Positions 1 through 8,757 of a DNA stretch of 64,000 bases are shown here, in pieces. Each line of letters begins with the position of its first letter. Positions within the stretch are counted from its first letter, which is position 1. This DNA is from Gammaproteobacteria bacterium (GTDB lineage: Bacteria > Pseudomonadota > Gammaproteobacteria > Steroidobacterales > Steroidobacteraceae), in NCBI GenBank assembly GCA_020029535.1, contig JAIBJM010000005.1:38924-102923 (forward strand). The letters run 5' to 3'. The position numbers and the translations under genes are program-made. The notes under the pieces were generated by a model, which saw only the letters and a program-made list of their open reading frames with translations, was not told the DNA's origin and ran no database searches.

Positions 1-819
1 CTCGACACGCCGCTGGCCGAGGGCCTGATCGCGGGCGCGGCGATCGGACTGGCCACGCAGGGTTTCAAACCCGTGGCCGAAATCCAGTTCATGGGCTTTC
101 TGTATCCGGCGCTGGACCAGATCGCCAGCCACATGGCGCGGCTGCGCAGCCGCACGCGCGGCCGGCTCAGTTGCCCGGTGGTGTTGCGCATGCCGCACGG
201 CGGCGGCATCCATGCGCCCGAGCATCACTCCGAAAGTCTCGAATCACTGCTGTGTCATCACGCGGGTCTGCGCGTGCTGTGCCCTTCCTCGCCGCAGCGC
301 GCCTATGGTCTGCTGCTGGCCGCCATCCGCGAACCCGATCCGGTGATGTTTCTCGAACCGGTGCGGCTGTACCGGCTGGGCAGGCAGGAAGTCGAAGACA
401 ATGGCCAGGCCCTGCCGCTGGACCGCTGCTTCGTACTGCGCCGTGGCGAAGATGCGACGCTGGTGACCTGGGGCGCCATGGTCACCGAGACCATGAAAGC
501 GGCCGAACAGCTCGCTGCAGAAAACATCGACTGCGAGGTCATTGATGCCGCCAGCCTCGCGCCGCTGGACTTCGAGACCATGCTGGATTCAGTGGCCAGG
601 ACCGGCCGCGTGATCATCGTGCACGAGGCCATGCGCAACTGTGGCGTCGGCGCCGAAATCGCCGCGACCGTTGCCGAGCACGCGCTGTACGATCTGCGCG
701 CACCGGTGCAGCGCGTCACCGGCTACGACACCATCATGCCGCTGTACCGTCTTGAACAGGACTACATCCCCGGTGTGCAGCGCATCGTCGATGCGGTGCG
801 CACCACGCTGATTGAATGA
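1..819 (+). CDS. 2-oxoacid dehydrogenase E1 component, beta subunit (5' end outside window)
   Basis: The reading frame is open from base 1 and ends at a TGA at 817-819, so the gene begins upstream of the window. The 272 visible residues carry transketolase-like pyrimidine-binding features (AEIQFMGFLYPALDQI, then the RMPHGGG and HAPEHHSES segments) and the C-terminal transketolase domain (DATLVTWGAMV, EVIDAASLAPLD, HEAMRNCGVGAEI). This is the E1 beta fold of pyruvate or branched-chain 2-oxoacid dehydrogenases, which decarboxylates the oxoacid with thiamine diphosphate and passes the acyl group to E2. The E2 gene follows at once, with its ATG twelve bases past this stop, so they form an operon. 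Sequence alone does not separate the pyruvate from the branched-chain type; the GTG at 73 is an internal codon, not the start. Confidence 0.9.
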   Translation, partial: LDTPLAEGLIAGAAIGLATQGFKPVAEIQFMGFLYPALDQIASHMARLRSRTRGRLSCPVVLRMPHGGGIHAPEHHSESLESLLCHHAGLRVLCPSSPQRAYGLLLAAIREPDPVMFLEPVRLYRLGRQEVEDNGQALPLDRCFVLRRGEDATLVTWGAMVTETMKAAEQLAAENIDCEVIDAASLAPLDFETMLDSVARTGRVIIVHEAMRNCGVGAEIAATVAEHALYDLRAPVQRVTGYDTIMPLYRLEQDYIPGVQRIVDAVRTTLIE

Positions 820-830
820 AGGAGCAATGC

Positions 831-1991
831 ATGAGCACCTTCAGATTGCCGGATCTGGGTGAAGGTCTCGCGGACGCCGAAATCGTGCGCTGGCATGTGC
901 AGGTGGGCGACACCGTCGCGGCGGATCAGCCGCTGCTGTCGGTGGAAACGGCCAAGGCAGTGGTCGAAGTGCCCTCGCCCTGCGCCGGCATCATCGCAGC
1001 ACTGCATGGCGAACCCGGCCAGCTCATTGAAACCGGCGCACCGCTGGTGGAGTTCGCTGGCGGCGACCATGACAGCGCGGATTCCGGCACCGTGGTGGGC
1101 CATATGCCGGACACCGGCGGCGACTATGCCGGCGATGCGGCGCCGCCTGCCTCGGCGTCGTCTCCGCAACGCATTCAGGCCGTGCCGGCCGCACGCGCAC
1201 TGGCGCGCAGCCTGGGCGTCGAACTGGCCGCAGTGACCGGCAGCGGCAACGGCGGCGTTATCACGCTGGCCGATGTGATCGCCGCGGGACTTCCCGCCAG
1301 CCGGCCGGCGGCATCTCGCGGCAGCACCATGCACCCGCCGCCGCAAGTCGAGGATGGCGAGGTGCAACCGCTGAAGAGCCTGCGTCGCGCCATGTCGCAG
1401 AGCATGTCGCTGTCGCGCGATTCGGTGATGGAATGCACCGTCGTCGATGATGCCGATCTGTGCGCCTGGCGCAGCCGCGACGATTACACCGCCCGCGTAC
1501 TGCGCGCCATCGCGCGTGCCTGCCGCGAAGTGCCGGGGCTCAATGCCTGGTACGACGCCGACTCGCAGTCGCGACGGCTGTTCGATCATGTGGACGTGGG
1601 CCTGGCCGTGGACACGCCTGAAGGCCTGCTGGTACCGGTGATGCGCGACGTGGGCCAGCGTAGCGGCGCCGAGCTGCGCGCCGAACTGGAACGCGTCAGG
1701 CAGGCGGCCATGACCCGCAGCCTGCGCAGCGAGGAGCTGCGGAATTTCACCTTCATGCTGTCCAATTTCGGCATGATGGCGGGGCGCTACGCTTCGCCGG
1801 TGGTCGTGCCACCGGCGGTGGCGATACTGGGCACCGGTCGGGCGCGCGATGATGTGGTAGCGGTCGAAGGCCGCGTCGCAATCCACCCGCGCATGCCGCT
1901 GTCGCTGACTTTCGACCACCGCGTCGTCACCGGCGCCGAGGCGGTGCGTTTTCTCGGAGCGCTGATCCGCGATCTGGAATTACCGGAGTAA
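831..1991 (+). CDS. Dihydrolipoamide acyltransferase (E2) of 2-oxoacid dehydrogenase complex
   Basis: 386 residues with all three E2 parts. The N-terminal lipoyl domain (about 1-76) has the lipoylated lysine at residue 42 in [11 protein letters not shown] peripheral-subunit binding domain lies near residues 120-155 ([14 protein letters not shown]). The acyltransferase domain ends in the catalytic DHRVVTG around residue 363. The enzyme takes the acyl group from E1 and transfers it to CoA. An ATG at 816 overlaps the E1 stop, but the ATG at 831 has a GGAG six bases upstream and starts directly at the family motif FRLPDLGEG, so 831 is chosen. Only one lipoyl domain is present, as in many branched-chain type E2 proteins. 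No E3 gene is adjacent; the lpd-like gene in this window lies 57 kb away. Confidence 0.93.
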   Translation: MSTFRLPDLGEGLADAEIVRWHVQVGDTVAADQPLLSVETAKAVVEVPSPCAGIIAALHGEPGQLIETGAPLVEFAGGDHDSADSGTVVGHMPDTGGDYAGDAAPPASASSPQRIQAVPAARALARSLGVELAAVTGSGNGGVITLADVIAAGLPASRPAASRGSTMHPPPQVEDGEVQPLKSLRRAMSQSMSLSRDSVMECTVVDDADLCAWRSRDDYTARVLRAIARACREVPGLNAWYDADSQSRRLFDHVDVGLAVDTPEGLLVPVMRDVGQRSGAELRAELERVRQAAMTRSLRSEELRNFTFMLSNFGMMAGRYASPVVVPPAVAILGTGRARDDVVAVEGRVAIHPRMPLSLTFDHRVVTGAEAVRFLGALIRDLELPE

Positions 1992-1995
1992 ACAC

Positions 1996-2757
1996 TTGTC
2001 CACGTCTGCAACTGGCAAACTGCTGCTGGTCCGTCACGGCCAGAGCACCTGGAATCTCGAAAACCTGTTCACCGGCTGGACCGATGTGGACCTGACCGAA
2101 CAGGGCGTGCGCGAAGCGCAGCAGGCCGGCCGTGAAATCGCCACCGCCGGCATCGTGCCCGACGTGGTGTTCACGTCGGTGCTGAAACGCGCCATCCGCA
2201 CCCAATGGCTGGTGCTGGAAGCCATGGATCTGCTGTGGCTGCCGGTGGAGCGCAGCTGGCGGCTCAACGAACGTCATTACGGCGCGCTGCAGGGGCTGGA
2301 CAAGGCGCAGACGGTGGCGAAGCACGGCGAGGCGCAGGTCAGGATCTGGCGTCGGAGCTACGACATTCCGCCGCCGCCGCTGGCCAGCGACGACCCGCGC
2401 CATCCGCGTTTCGATCGCCGCTATGCCGGCGTGCCGGTGGCCGATCTGCCCGGCACCGAATCGTTGAAGGACACCCTCGCGCGCGTACTCCCGTTCTGGG
2501 AACTGCATATCGCGCCGCAGCTGCGTACCGGCCGCAATGTGCTGGTGGTGGCGCATGGCAACAGCCTGCGCGCGCTGGTCAAGATGCTCGACAACATGTC
2601 GGAAGCAGCCATCCTCGAGCTGAACATTCCCACCGGCGTGCCGCTGCTGTACGAACTGGATGCGCAGCTGCGTCCGCTGGGCAGCCGTTATCTGGGCGAT
2701 GCCGAAGCCATTGCCGCGGCTGCCGAGGCCGTGCGGCGCCAGACCGAGAAACGTTAG
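1996..2757 (+). CDS. gpmA: 2,3-bisphosphoglycerate-dependent phosphoglycerate mutase
   Basis: 253 residues, the usual length of the dPGM family (about 250). The N-terminal [11 protein letters not shown] holds the phosphorylated histidine (residue 14), [14 protein letters not shown] is the conserved substrate loop, and [13 protein letters not shown] near residue 185 carries the second catalytic histidine. It interconverts 3- and 2-phosphoglycerate in glycolysis and gluconeogenesis. The start is a TTG four bases after the E2 stop; no ATG lies before the RHG motif in this frame. The spacing suggests co-transcription with the dehydrogenase genes, linking lower glycolysis to 2-oxoacid oxidation. 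Confidence 0.94.
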   Translation: MSTSATGKLLLVRHGQSTWNLENLFTGWTDVDLTEQGVREAQQAGREIATAGIVPDVVFTSVLKRAIRTQWLVLEAMDLLWLPVERSWRLNERHYGALQGLDKAQTVAKHGEAQVRIWRRSYDIPPPPLASDDPRHPRFDRRYAGVPVADLPGTESLKDTLARVLPFWELHIAPQLRTGRNVLVVAHGNSLRALVKMLDNMSEAAILELNIPTGVPLLYELDAQLRPLGSRYLGDAEAIAAAAEAVRRQTEKR

Positions 2758-2759
2758 TG

Positions 2760-2782
2760 GTGGATAGCAAGTTCAAACCACC
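2760..2782 (+). repeat. Dispersed 23-bp intergenic repeat, copy 1
   Basis: Begins three bases after the gpmA stop. It reads GTGGATAGCAAG followed by TTCAAACCACC. The outer GTGG and CCAC can pair, giving a weak stem. It matches the copy at 7198-7220 at 21 of 23 positions. Function unknown. The rest of 2783-3007 shows no supportable gene. Confidence 0.55.
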
Positions 2783-3007
2783 TTCGCAGATCGGCCCTTA
2801 TGTCCGGCCGCAGGGGTATCGTCGATGAGCGGCACCGATCAACTGAAGAACGCGCTTTTGTTTAACCTCCTACTGTCGTCTACAACGCCTGCTCCGGGTG
2901 TCCCAGGCCTCAGATCCCGACTCCCGCGGTACCATCCCGCATGCAACCAGCGGATCGCCGCCCACATTGCGCAGATGTCACTCTGCGCGTTGTAACCGCG
3001 GACCCGA

Positions 3008-3529
3008 CTACTTTCTGGACCCGGCTGAATTCTTGAGCTTGTCTTTCACGCCGTCGAACGTGGCTGCATCCGACGGTGACAGGTTGGGACGACCGACCAC
3101 GAGGCCCATGGAAATGGCACCCTGGACGTAATAGGTTTCACCGCGCTCGACTTCGATGTTGAGGATGTCCTTGACTTCCGAGTGCACGACGAAAGCATGC
3201 GAGCCCGTCGGCACTTGAGTGACGAAGTAGCTGCCGTTCGACAGCTTGCCAAGCTCCTGTTCTCCTTCGCGAACCTTGAAGCTGACGCCACTACCAGTGA
3301 ACTTTCTTGCACGGAAGAAAACCACATTTCCCATGTCGCCGCTGGGCGCAGGAATGGCTGTTGCCGCAGCCGGTTCAGAAGCCGCTGCAGGTACGGCAGT
3401 TGCCGGCGCCGATGGAGCCTTGCTCGACTGCGTGCCGGTACTGGCGCAGCCAGCCAAGACGAACAACAGCCCGAGAGCTGCGGCCTGCACCAGGCGCTCG
3501 ATGGAAATTTCATCGTTGAGAAGTTTCAT
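3008..3529 (-). CDS. DUF2846-type outer-membrane or periplasmic lipoprotein
   Basis: 173 residues. A lipoprotein signal (hydrophobic ALGLLFVLAGC, lipobox cysteine about residue 28) is followed by a Ala/Pro-rich linker (about 30-62), then a compact domain. That domain (NVVFFRARKFTGSG, KLSNGSYFVTQVPTGSH, VERGETYYVQGAI) follows the pattern of DUF2846 proteins, whose role is unknown. The ribosome-binding site GGAGAC lies six bases before the ATG. The start overlaps the end of the upstream gene by 20 bases, so the two are probably translated together. The domain assignment is by motif reading only. Confidence 0.75.
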   Translation of the reverse strand: MKLLNDEISIERLVQAAALGLLFVLAGCASTGTQSSKAPSAPATAVPAAASEPAAATAIPAPSGDMGNVVFFRARKFTGSGVSFKVREGEQELGKLSNGSYFVTQVPTGSHAFVVHSEVKDILNIEVERGETYYVQGAISMGLVVGRPNLSPSDAATFDGVKDKLKNSAGSRK

Positions 3530-4088
3530 TGTTTGTCTCCGATACTGGGATTAGGAATGAAGGCAATGAAGTATCAACCGCGACTTTGGCGAATACATTG
3601 GTGTTCGCCGACAATGAAATTTCCTTGCCGGTGACGAAGATGCCGACAAAAACGTAGCTCAGGCCAAGCGCAAGGTTGACGCGATCATTGCCGCTGCCCG
3701 CCGAGAACGAGCGCAACTTGATTTGCTGATCGCCGACGCGCACGAAACGGCTGGCCAGGATGAGCTCACCACCGCGGCCGCCGAAGCCGCTCTTGGCGGC
3801 ATGAACCACCTCACCTTCGCCCTTGGCGCCGGCGGGGATCACTATTGCCCCATCAACCGTGACCGGCTCGATAACTTCCAGCGCAAAGCGATCACCGTGC
3901 TTATGAGTGTTCGACGCGATGGATTCGAGCAGACGAAGATGAACTTCTCTGTCCGCGCGTAACAGGCAAAATGCCGGCTGCGAGACGACACTGGCGGCCG
4001 TTGGCGTTTCATCGGCGCTTGCGATGCTGACGAAGGCCGTGAGAGCAGACGCAAACACCGCAGCGTGGAACCTGACCCGGATTTGCAC
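3510..4088 (-). CDS. Secreted protein of unknown function
   Basis: 192 residues with a plausible Sec signal peptide (AAVFASALTAFVSIASA, cleavage near residue 26). The middle contains VDGAIVIPAGAKGEGEVVHA and a Gly-rich SGFGGRGGELILASR, followed by a hydrophobic stretch (LALGLSYVFVGIFVTG) that may be a membrane segment or a buried strand. I do not recognise a named family; the layout suggests a periplasmic or envelope protein. It is followed, with a 20-base overlap, by the DUF2846-type lipoprotein, so an envelope role for both is reasonable. Nothing in the sequence shows its substrate or regulation. Confidence 0.65.
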   Translation of the reverse strand: MQIRVRFHAAVFASALTAFVSIASADETPTAASVVSQPAFCLLRADREVHLRLLESIASNTHKHGDRFALEVIEPVTVDGAIVIPAGAKGEGEVVHAAKSGFGGRGGELILASRFVRVGDQQIKLRSFSAGSGNDRVNLALGLSYVFVGIFVTGKEISLSANTNVFAKVAVDTSLPSFLIPVSETNNETSQR

Positions 4089-4320
4089 AGCAGTTTCCCG
4101 GTTGTTGCTCGTTCAGCGAGCTGCATTCTACGAAAGGGCATCCGTCATTTATTCAAGCCCGTCACGTTTCGTAAATGCCGCATCCACGTTTTCCGGCACT
4201 AAGCTCTTCACCGGCGGCTGGCTCAAACAGTACAAATCCTGGCGTACCGACCGGGTACCATCGCGTTTAATCCCGCATGGACGCAACCCCGCCCCGCCCG
4301 CCGCATGAATCAGCAGGCTA

Positions 4321-4342
4321 TGGTCATCAAGTTCAAATCAGA
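4321..4342 (+). repeat. Possible degenerate copy of the dispersed intergenic repeat
   Basis: Shares CAAGTTCAAA and the leading TGG with the copy at 2760-2782, about 16 of 22 positions. It sits at the distal edge of the IS91-type remnant, so it could be part of that element's end. Weak by itself. Confidence 0.25.
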
Positions 4343-4579
4343 CTGAGCTGAAAAGGCGGCGCCCGTGCTTCAGGCGGCGTCGCTGACTGTGGCGGTTCCT
4401 CCCACAGAATCAACTCCTTCGACGCTCCCACGCCGCGATGCGCCGGGGTGATCTGTGCCCGCAAGCGCACGTGTTGCGATATCGATCCCGGCGTGCAGCG
4501 TGAACAGCTTCTGCCCTGCTCTCGGTCCAACCGCGATGCTATAGGTGATCGAGTGGCCGCCGAAAGCGAGGTTCAGCAA
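4333..4579 (-). pseudogene. IS91-family transposase remnant (deleted and frameshifted)
   Basis: Two minus-strand frames here carry pieces resembling the C-terminal part of IS91-type (Y2 rolling-circle) transposases. One frame has FGGHSITYSIAVGP then GQKLFTL; from memory, that family has a closely similar FGGH..Y.IA.GP...GRK.FTLQTL. The other frame has LRAQITPAHRG, like the terminal R..VTPA.RG motif. The two pieces are joined with most of the intervening sequence missing, so this is a relic with an internal deletion and a frame change. No N-terminal zinc-binding or catalytic part is visible. It fills the gap between the secreted protein and the MFS gene; 4089-4320 shows no supportable gene. 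Confidence 0.55.
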
Positions 4580-4612
4580 TTGCGATGACGAGGTCCACGC
4601 CGGAGACCTTGC

Positions 4613-5773
4613 TCAGGTGGCCGCGCTTGCCTGCGCCCGCGGCTCGACGACCGACACCGCGCGACGCGACGCTGCGAAGAGTCCGAACGCAATCAGGTTG
4701 AGCGCCAGCGCTGTAACGCCAAGCGCCGGATAGCCGAATGTCTGCACCAGCAGTCCGCCCAGCAATGGCGCGATCGTCGATCCTGCCATGACCATGGCCG
4801 GCGTCGCAGCGACCGCGCGTCCGGTTGGTTCGAGGCGGGCAAGGCGCCCGAACATGAATGTATGCGTGAACAGAATGACGAATGGAAAGACCGCCGTGCC
4901 CACCGCGTAAGGCAGGAAGCCGCTGCTGCAATAGATCAGCGCAGCAAACAATCCCTGCACAAGCGCGCCTCCGATGCCAACCCCGGTCGCCGGCAGCCGT
5001 TTTTCCAGCAGCGCGGCGATAGGCGCGGGCGCAATGGCAATGAGTCCCATGATCACCAGAACGCTCCGGACCTGCTGCGGCGAGAGGCCGCGGTCCGCGC
5101 CCGCTCGCTCCAGGAACGACGAGACCATGGCCTGAACCAGCGACATCAGCATGATGCCGATAATCACCTGCCATACCGACCGGCTGAAGCGGGATGCACC
5201 GGCGACAACAGCGTCCTTGACCGGGACGGAGGGAAAGAAGAAAGCGGCCACGACGGCGCCCATCGCCATCACCACGGCGAATATGACAAAGATGGTGGGC
5301 GGCCCGAATCTGGCGATCAGGCCCGGTGCGACGCCAAGGTAGATAAAGGCGAAGGTGCCGAGAAGCATCCCGCCCATGGCAAAGATGCGGTGCGGGTTGC
5401 TGGTGCGGCCCATGGTTCCGTGCGTAAAGGAGAGCCCGAGTCCGGTCGCGACGCCGGCAATCAAATGGCCGATCGCCAGGGGGCCAAAATCTCTCAGGCC
5501 GATCATGATGCAGAACACCAGCGCACTGATTCCGAAGCCGAGCGTTGGCATCCAGCGGCCCGGCACACGGTGGAAGAACGGCGACAGCAATACGCTCGAT
5601 ACCACGATGCCGCCGAGAAACAGTGTGGCGAGGCCACCGGCCTGTGCCGGTGCAAAGGCGAAACCGGAAATCAGGATGCCGACCCAGACGGGCAGCGCTG
5701 GCTGGTCGATCATGCCGACCATGTGCCCCGTGACCAGGGAAACCCTGGAACCCCATGAATTGACTCGTGACAC
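4613..5773 (-). CDS. Major facilitator superfamily transporter
   Basis: 386 residues, almost entirely hydrophobic, with the density of about 12 membrane segments and a polar break in the middle (FFFPSVPVKDAVVAGASRF, about residue 180) typical of the two six-helix halves of MFS proteins. It therefore sits in the inner membrane and probably moves a small solute by proton coupling. No substrate-specific motif was recognised. The gene runs toward the IS91 remnant. The nearest upstream gene on the same strand is the DUF3500 protein, 38 bases away, so the two may be co-transcribed. Confidence 0.85.
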   Translation of the reverse strand: MSRVNSWGSRVSLVTGHMVGMIDQPALPVWVGILISGFAFAPAQAGGLATLFLGGIVVSSVLLSPFFHRVPGRWMPTLGFGISALVFCIMIGLRDFGPLAIGHLIAGVATGLGLSFTHGTMGRTSNPHRIFAMGGMLLGTFAFIYLGVAPGLIARFGPPTIFVIFAVVMAMGAVVAAFFFPSVPVKDAVVAGASRFSRSVWQVIIGIMLMSLVQAMVSSFLERAGADRGLSPQQVRSVLVIMGLIAIAPAPIAALLEKRLPATGVGIGGALVQGLFAALIYCSSGFLPYAVGTAVFPFVILFTHTFMFGRLARLEPTGRAVAATPAMVMAGSTIAPLLGGLLVQTFGYPALGVTALALNLIAFGLFAASRRAVSVVEPRAQASAAT

Positions 5774-5811
5774 GCTACCCTCCCTATCCTGTTGCCGCTC
5801 GTTCCCGCCGC

Positions 5812-7107
5812 CTATCTCCGTTCGTTCTGCCGTTCAAGTTCTTCTTCACCGCGACGGATGTAGTCCGCCAACATTTCATTGGTCGCGGTCATGTCGCGGT
5901 GCTGCTCCCCATAGTGCTTTCCCAGCCAGTCTTCCCCGTAGTCATTGGCCGGGTCGCGCACGATGGTATGCACATGATTGCGGGCCTCCCAGGCGAGCTC
6001 GATGATCAGGCGCGGTCCGTGTACGCGGTAGTAGAAGAACTCGCCCTCTCCAATGGGGCCACGCCAGGAAAACCACAGATTGTTCCATCCCGCCGCCTCG
6101 ATGGCGGCAAGCTGCGCTTCGGCAGCATCGAAATCGGCGCTGCGCACATACTGCTCCACCAGCACCCGCAACAGACGCTGTTGTGACGGCGTCAGCTCGG
6201 ATGTCTTCAGTCCTTCGTAGTCACCGAGCGAATTTCGGCGGCCCGGCCCCGTCATCACCTGGTAGCTGCGCTGCTTGCTGACCCAGGCCACGCGCTGCTG
6301 CGCCGGCGACAACGACTGCATCAGCTCCAGCCCGCGCTCGCTGAAGTGGAACAGCGGTGACCAGCCAGCCTCGTTGCCCCGACGAACCTGGAAGGGCTGC
6401 GAACCCATGAACAGCGGCGTGAATGCCACCGTCTTGCCGGACACCGTGAAACTCGCCGCCAGGTGATGCCCGGTCAGCAGATATGCCCAGGGATGCGAGG
6501 AATCGGGGGTATCGAAGAACGAGATGTAGAAATCCAGTCCATCGTTCTTCGGCGGGACGCCGCGCGCGCCGGGTGGGTCGACCTCGGGCGGCTGGCTGGC
6601 GCCGCGGTCCGGGAAGGGCGGCACCTGATCCATCGGGCCGGGCCAGAACTCACCGGCGTCCGCGCCGACCATGTTCGGCGGCGGATTCACATGGAGATCG
6701 CGCAGTATCTGGTCCATGCGCATGACGCCCGACACCTCAAGGTAGCCCTGGCTGGACATCGACGCGCGCAGCAGGTCATGCAGTCTGACGCGCTGGTTCT
6801 CGGTGAGATCACCGAGACGCAGTCCCGACCGCTTGGCGAGAAACGCTGGTATGTTCGACCAGCGGCCGCGCTCGTTGCTGTCCAGAGGAAACAGGATCGC
6901 CCTGGCCTGTTCGGGCTGCAGCGCTGCGAGAAAGACCTTCGCCCTGGCCGTCATCTGCTCCGCGCTGCTGGTGCCCGCCGGCAGAGCCACAGCGGCAGAA
7001 GCGGCTGCCCGGGCCGTGGCCGGCGCTGCAATCTGAATCCTGCCTGACAGGAAGGCCGCGCCGATCATGACGGCCAGCACGACAGGAATGACGATGTGCC
7101 GTTTCAT
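5812..7107 (-). CDS. DUF3500 family secreted protein
   Basis: 431 residues from the ATG at 7107, which begins MKRHIVIPVVLAVMIG, a signal anchor or signal peptide. An upstream in-frame ATG at 7167 would add 20 non-hydrophobic residues and is less likely. The mature part follows the DUF3500 pattern: an LGDLTENQRVRLHDLL segment, the LLTGHHLAASFTVSG segment, a FTPLFMGSQP segment, and the C-terminal WFSWRGPIGEGEFFYYRVHG and HVHTIVRDPANDYGEDW. The family is of unknown biochemical role. The histidines in GHH and HVH are conserved-looking and could bind a metal; that is an inference. It lies 38 bases upstream of the MFS gene on the same strand. Confidence 0.8.
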   Translation of the reverse strand: MKRHIVIPVVLAVMIGAAFLSGRIQIAAPATARAAASAAVALPAGTSSAEQMTARAKVFLAALQPEQARAILFPLDSNERGRWSNIPAFLAKRSGLRLGDLTENQRVRLHDLLRASMSSQGYLEVSGVMRMDQILRDLHVNPPPNMVGADAGEFWPGPMDQVPPFPDRGASQPPEVDPPGARGVPPKNDGLDFYISFFDTPDSSHPWAYLLTGHHLAASFTVSGKTVAFTPLFMGSQPFQVRRGNEAGWSPLFHFSERGLELMQSLSPAQQRVAWVSKQRSYQVMTGPGRRNSLGDYEGLKTSELTPSQQRLLRVLVEQYVRSADFDAAEAQLAAIEAAGWNNLWFSWRGPIGEGEFFYYRVHGPRLIIELAWEARNHVHTIVRDPANDYGEDWLGKHYGEQHRDMTATNEMLADYIRRGEEELERQNERR

Positions 7108-7197
7108 GTGAACACCGCAGTGAGTCCATGCGCCCTGGATCAGGGTACGACAAGATGAAGCTGGCAATATTACCTATTGTTGCGAGCCGATCCGCCC

Positions 7198-7220
7198 GTG
7201 GATGGTAAGTTCAAACCACC
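7198..7220 (+). repeat. Dispersed 23-bp intergenic repeat, copy 2
   Basis: Matches 2760-2782 at 21 of 23 positions, with both differences being transitions in the middle. It lies in the divergent gap between the DUF3500 gene and the MFS gene at 7350. The outer GTGG/CCAC pairing is retained. Confidence 0.55.
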
Positions 7221-7349
7221 GTCGCTCAACCGACGAATCCTTGTTCTCACGGCAGCAAGCGCAGCCCTTCCCCTGCCCGACAATCCCGCTACACTCAATG
7301 CTGTCTATTCGTCACACAGAAATACAACGCAGATGTAAGGGGTAGCACC

Positions 7350-8621
7350 ATGCAGCCGAGCGGCTTTACGCCTACAGATGCACTCGCAGCGAACTCGAGC
7401 CATGACACCCGCTACGAGTGGAAGGCCGTAACCTTGCTTGCGGCGGGATTTGCCCTGGTGGGCATTGACCGCCAGATCATTGGCCCACTGTTTCCGGTGA
7501 TGCAGAAGGATCTGCACCTCACGTACCAGGACATCGGCAACATCACCGGCGTGCTGGGCCTCACCTGGGGCATCACCTCGCTGTTCATCGGCCGGATATC
7601 GGATCGCATCGGGCGCCGCAAGGTACTCATCCCCGCCGTGCTTCTTTATTCCCTGCTCGGTGGGCTCACGGGGTTGGCAAGCGGGGTCGGGATGTTGTTG
7701 ATCATCCGCGCACTGCTCGGCGTTACTGAAGGCGCGTACGCGCCCCTGTCGAGTGTCGCGGCGGTGGAAGCGTCCAAGCCCACCCGCCGTGCACGCAATC
7801 TCGGTTTCGTCTTGTTCGGCTTTATGGCGGCAAGCATGATCGTGGCGCCGATTCTGGCCACTCAGCTGGTCACATATCTGCCTTCCTGGCGATGGGTTTT
7901 CATATTGGTCGCCCTGCCCGGATTCCTCGTCGGCTGGTTGATGCACCGGGTATTGCGGGACACCCAGGGCAGCCTTGTGCATTCGGATGCCAAATTGGCA
8001 CCCTCCGCTGCAGGGCATCGCTGGACCGAGATTTTCAGGTATCGGAACATCCGCCTGAATCTGATCGCGATCTTCTGCATGATGACCTGTTTTTTCATGG
8101 TCGCTGCAATGATGCCGAACTACCTGACCGACATCGTCAAACTCAGCGTGCAGCAGATGGGCTTCGTCATGTCCGGATTTGGCTTTGGCGCCTGCATCGG
8201 TCTTGTCGTCACGCCGGCGCTTTCGGACCGGTTCGGGCGCAAGCCCTTTGTCCTGCTGGGCTTCCTGGGTATGGGCACGGCTCTCTGGACCCTGCTGCAG
8301 ATCGGCAATATGCCGATACAATTGTTTGCGTGCATATTCCTGGTGGGAATATTCTTTTCCGCCATGGTCGTCAACCTGGTCGCACCGATCACGGTGGAGT
8401 CGGTGCCGCCGGCACTGAGCGGCACAGCCACAGGCATCGTCAATGGTGTTGGCGAGATCGTCGGTGGCGCGGTGGCTCCCGTGACTGCCGGTTTCATCGC
8501 CACGCACTACGGACTACAGCAAGCCTTCACTTTGGCGCTGGTGGCTGCCGGCGTGGGTTTCCTGATTTCTACGCTGTTCATCGAGACCGCCCCCTCGCGC
8601 ACGCGCAAGAGAGTCCTCTGA
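7350..8621 (+). CDS. Major facilitator superfamily transporter
   Basis: 423 residues with about 12 membrane segments. The loop after the second helix has GRISDRIGRRK, the MFS signature, and its repeat in the second half is ALSDRFGRKP. LDRQII-like ...GIDRQIIGPLFPVM in the first helix resembles the aromatic-acid/hexuronate transporter branches, where that Asp/Arg pair serves proton coupling. The substrate is not known. The start has a strong AGGGG nine bases upstream. It is not obviously in an operon: the gene before it is divergent and the next one is convergent. Confidence 0.88.
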   Translation: MQPSGFTPTDALAANSSHDTRYEWKAVTLLAAGFALVGIDRQIIGPLFPVMQKDLHLTYQDIGNITGVLGLTWGITSLFIGRISDRIGRRKVLIPAVLLYSLLGGLTGLASGVGMLLIIRALLGVTEGAYAPLSSVAAVEASKPTRRARNLGFVLFGFMAASMIVAPILATQLVTYLPSWRWVFILVALPGFLVGWLMHRVLRDTQGSLVHSDAKLAPSAAGHRWTEIFRYRNIRLNLIAIFCMMTCFFMVAAMMPNYLTDIVKLSVQQMGFVMSGFGFGACIGLVVTPALSDRFGRKPFVLLGFLGMGTALWTLLQIGNMPIQLFACIFLVGIFFSAMVVNLVAPITVESVPPALSGTATGIVNGVGEIVGGAVAPVTAGFIATHYGLQQAFTLALVAAGVGFLISTLFIETAPSRTRKRVL

Positions 8622-8657
8622 AGGACCAGATCGACCGCTGAGGCGCGCCGCCGGAAA

Positions 8658-8680
8658 GTGGATAAGACTTTCAAATCGTC
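8658..8680 (+). repeat. Possible degenerate copy of the dispersed intergenic repeat
   Basis: Starts GTGGATA and contains TTCAAA at the same offset as the copies at 2760 and 7198, with about 15 of 23 matches. It lies 37 bases after an MFS gene stop, a similar place to copy 1. Weak. Confidence 0.25.
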
Positions 8681-8757
8681 TGCTCGATCTACCTTCCTGG
8701 CCATGGACACGGCGGCGCCCGTGCTGATGCCCGGTCGTGGAGTGGCAGCAGCCCCGC

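Noticed and set aside
2898..3131. 77-codon plus-strand open frame after gpmA
   Set aside because: Overlaps the end of the DUF2846-type lipoprotein gene in antisense and has no domain or Shine-Dalgarno.
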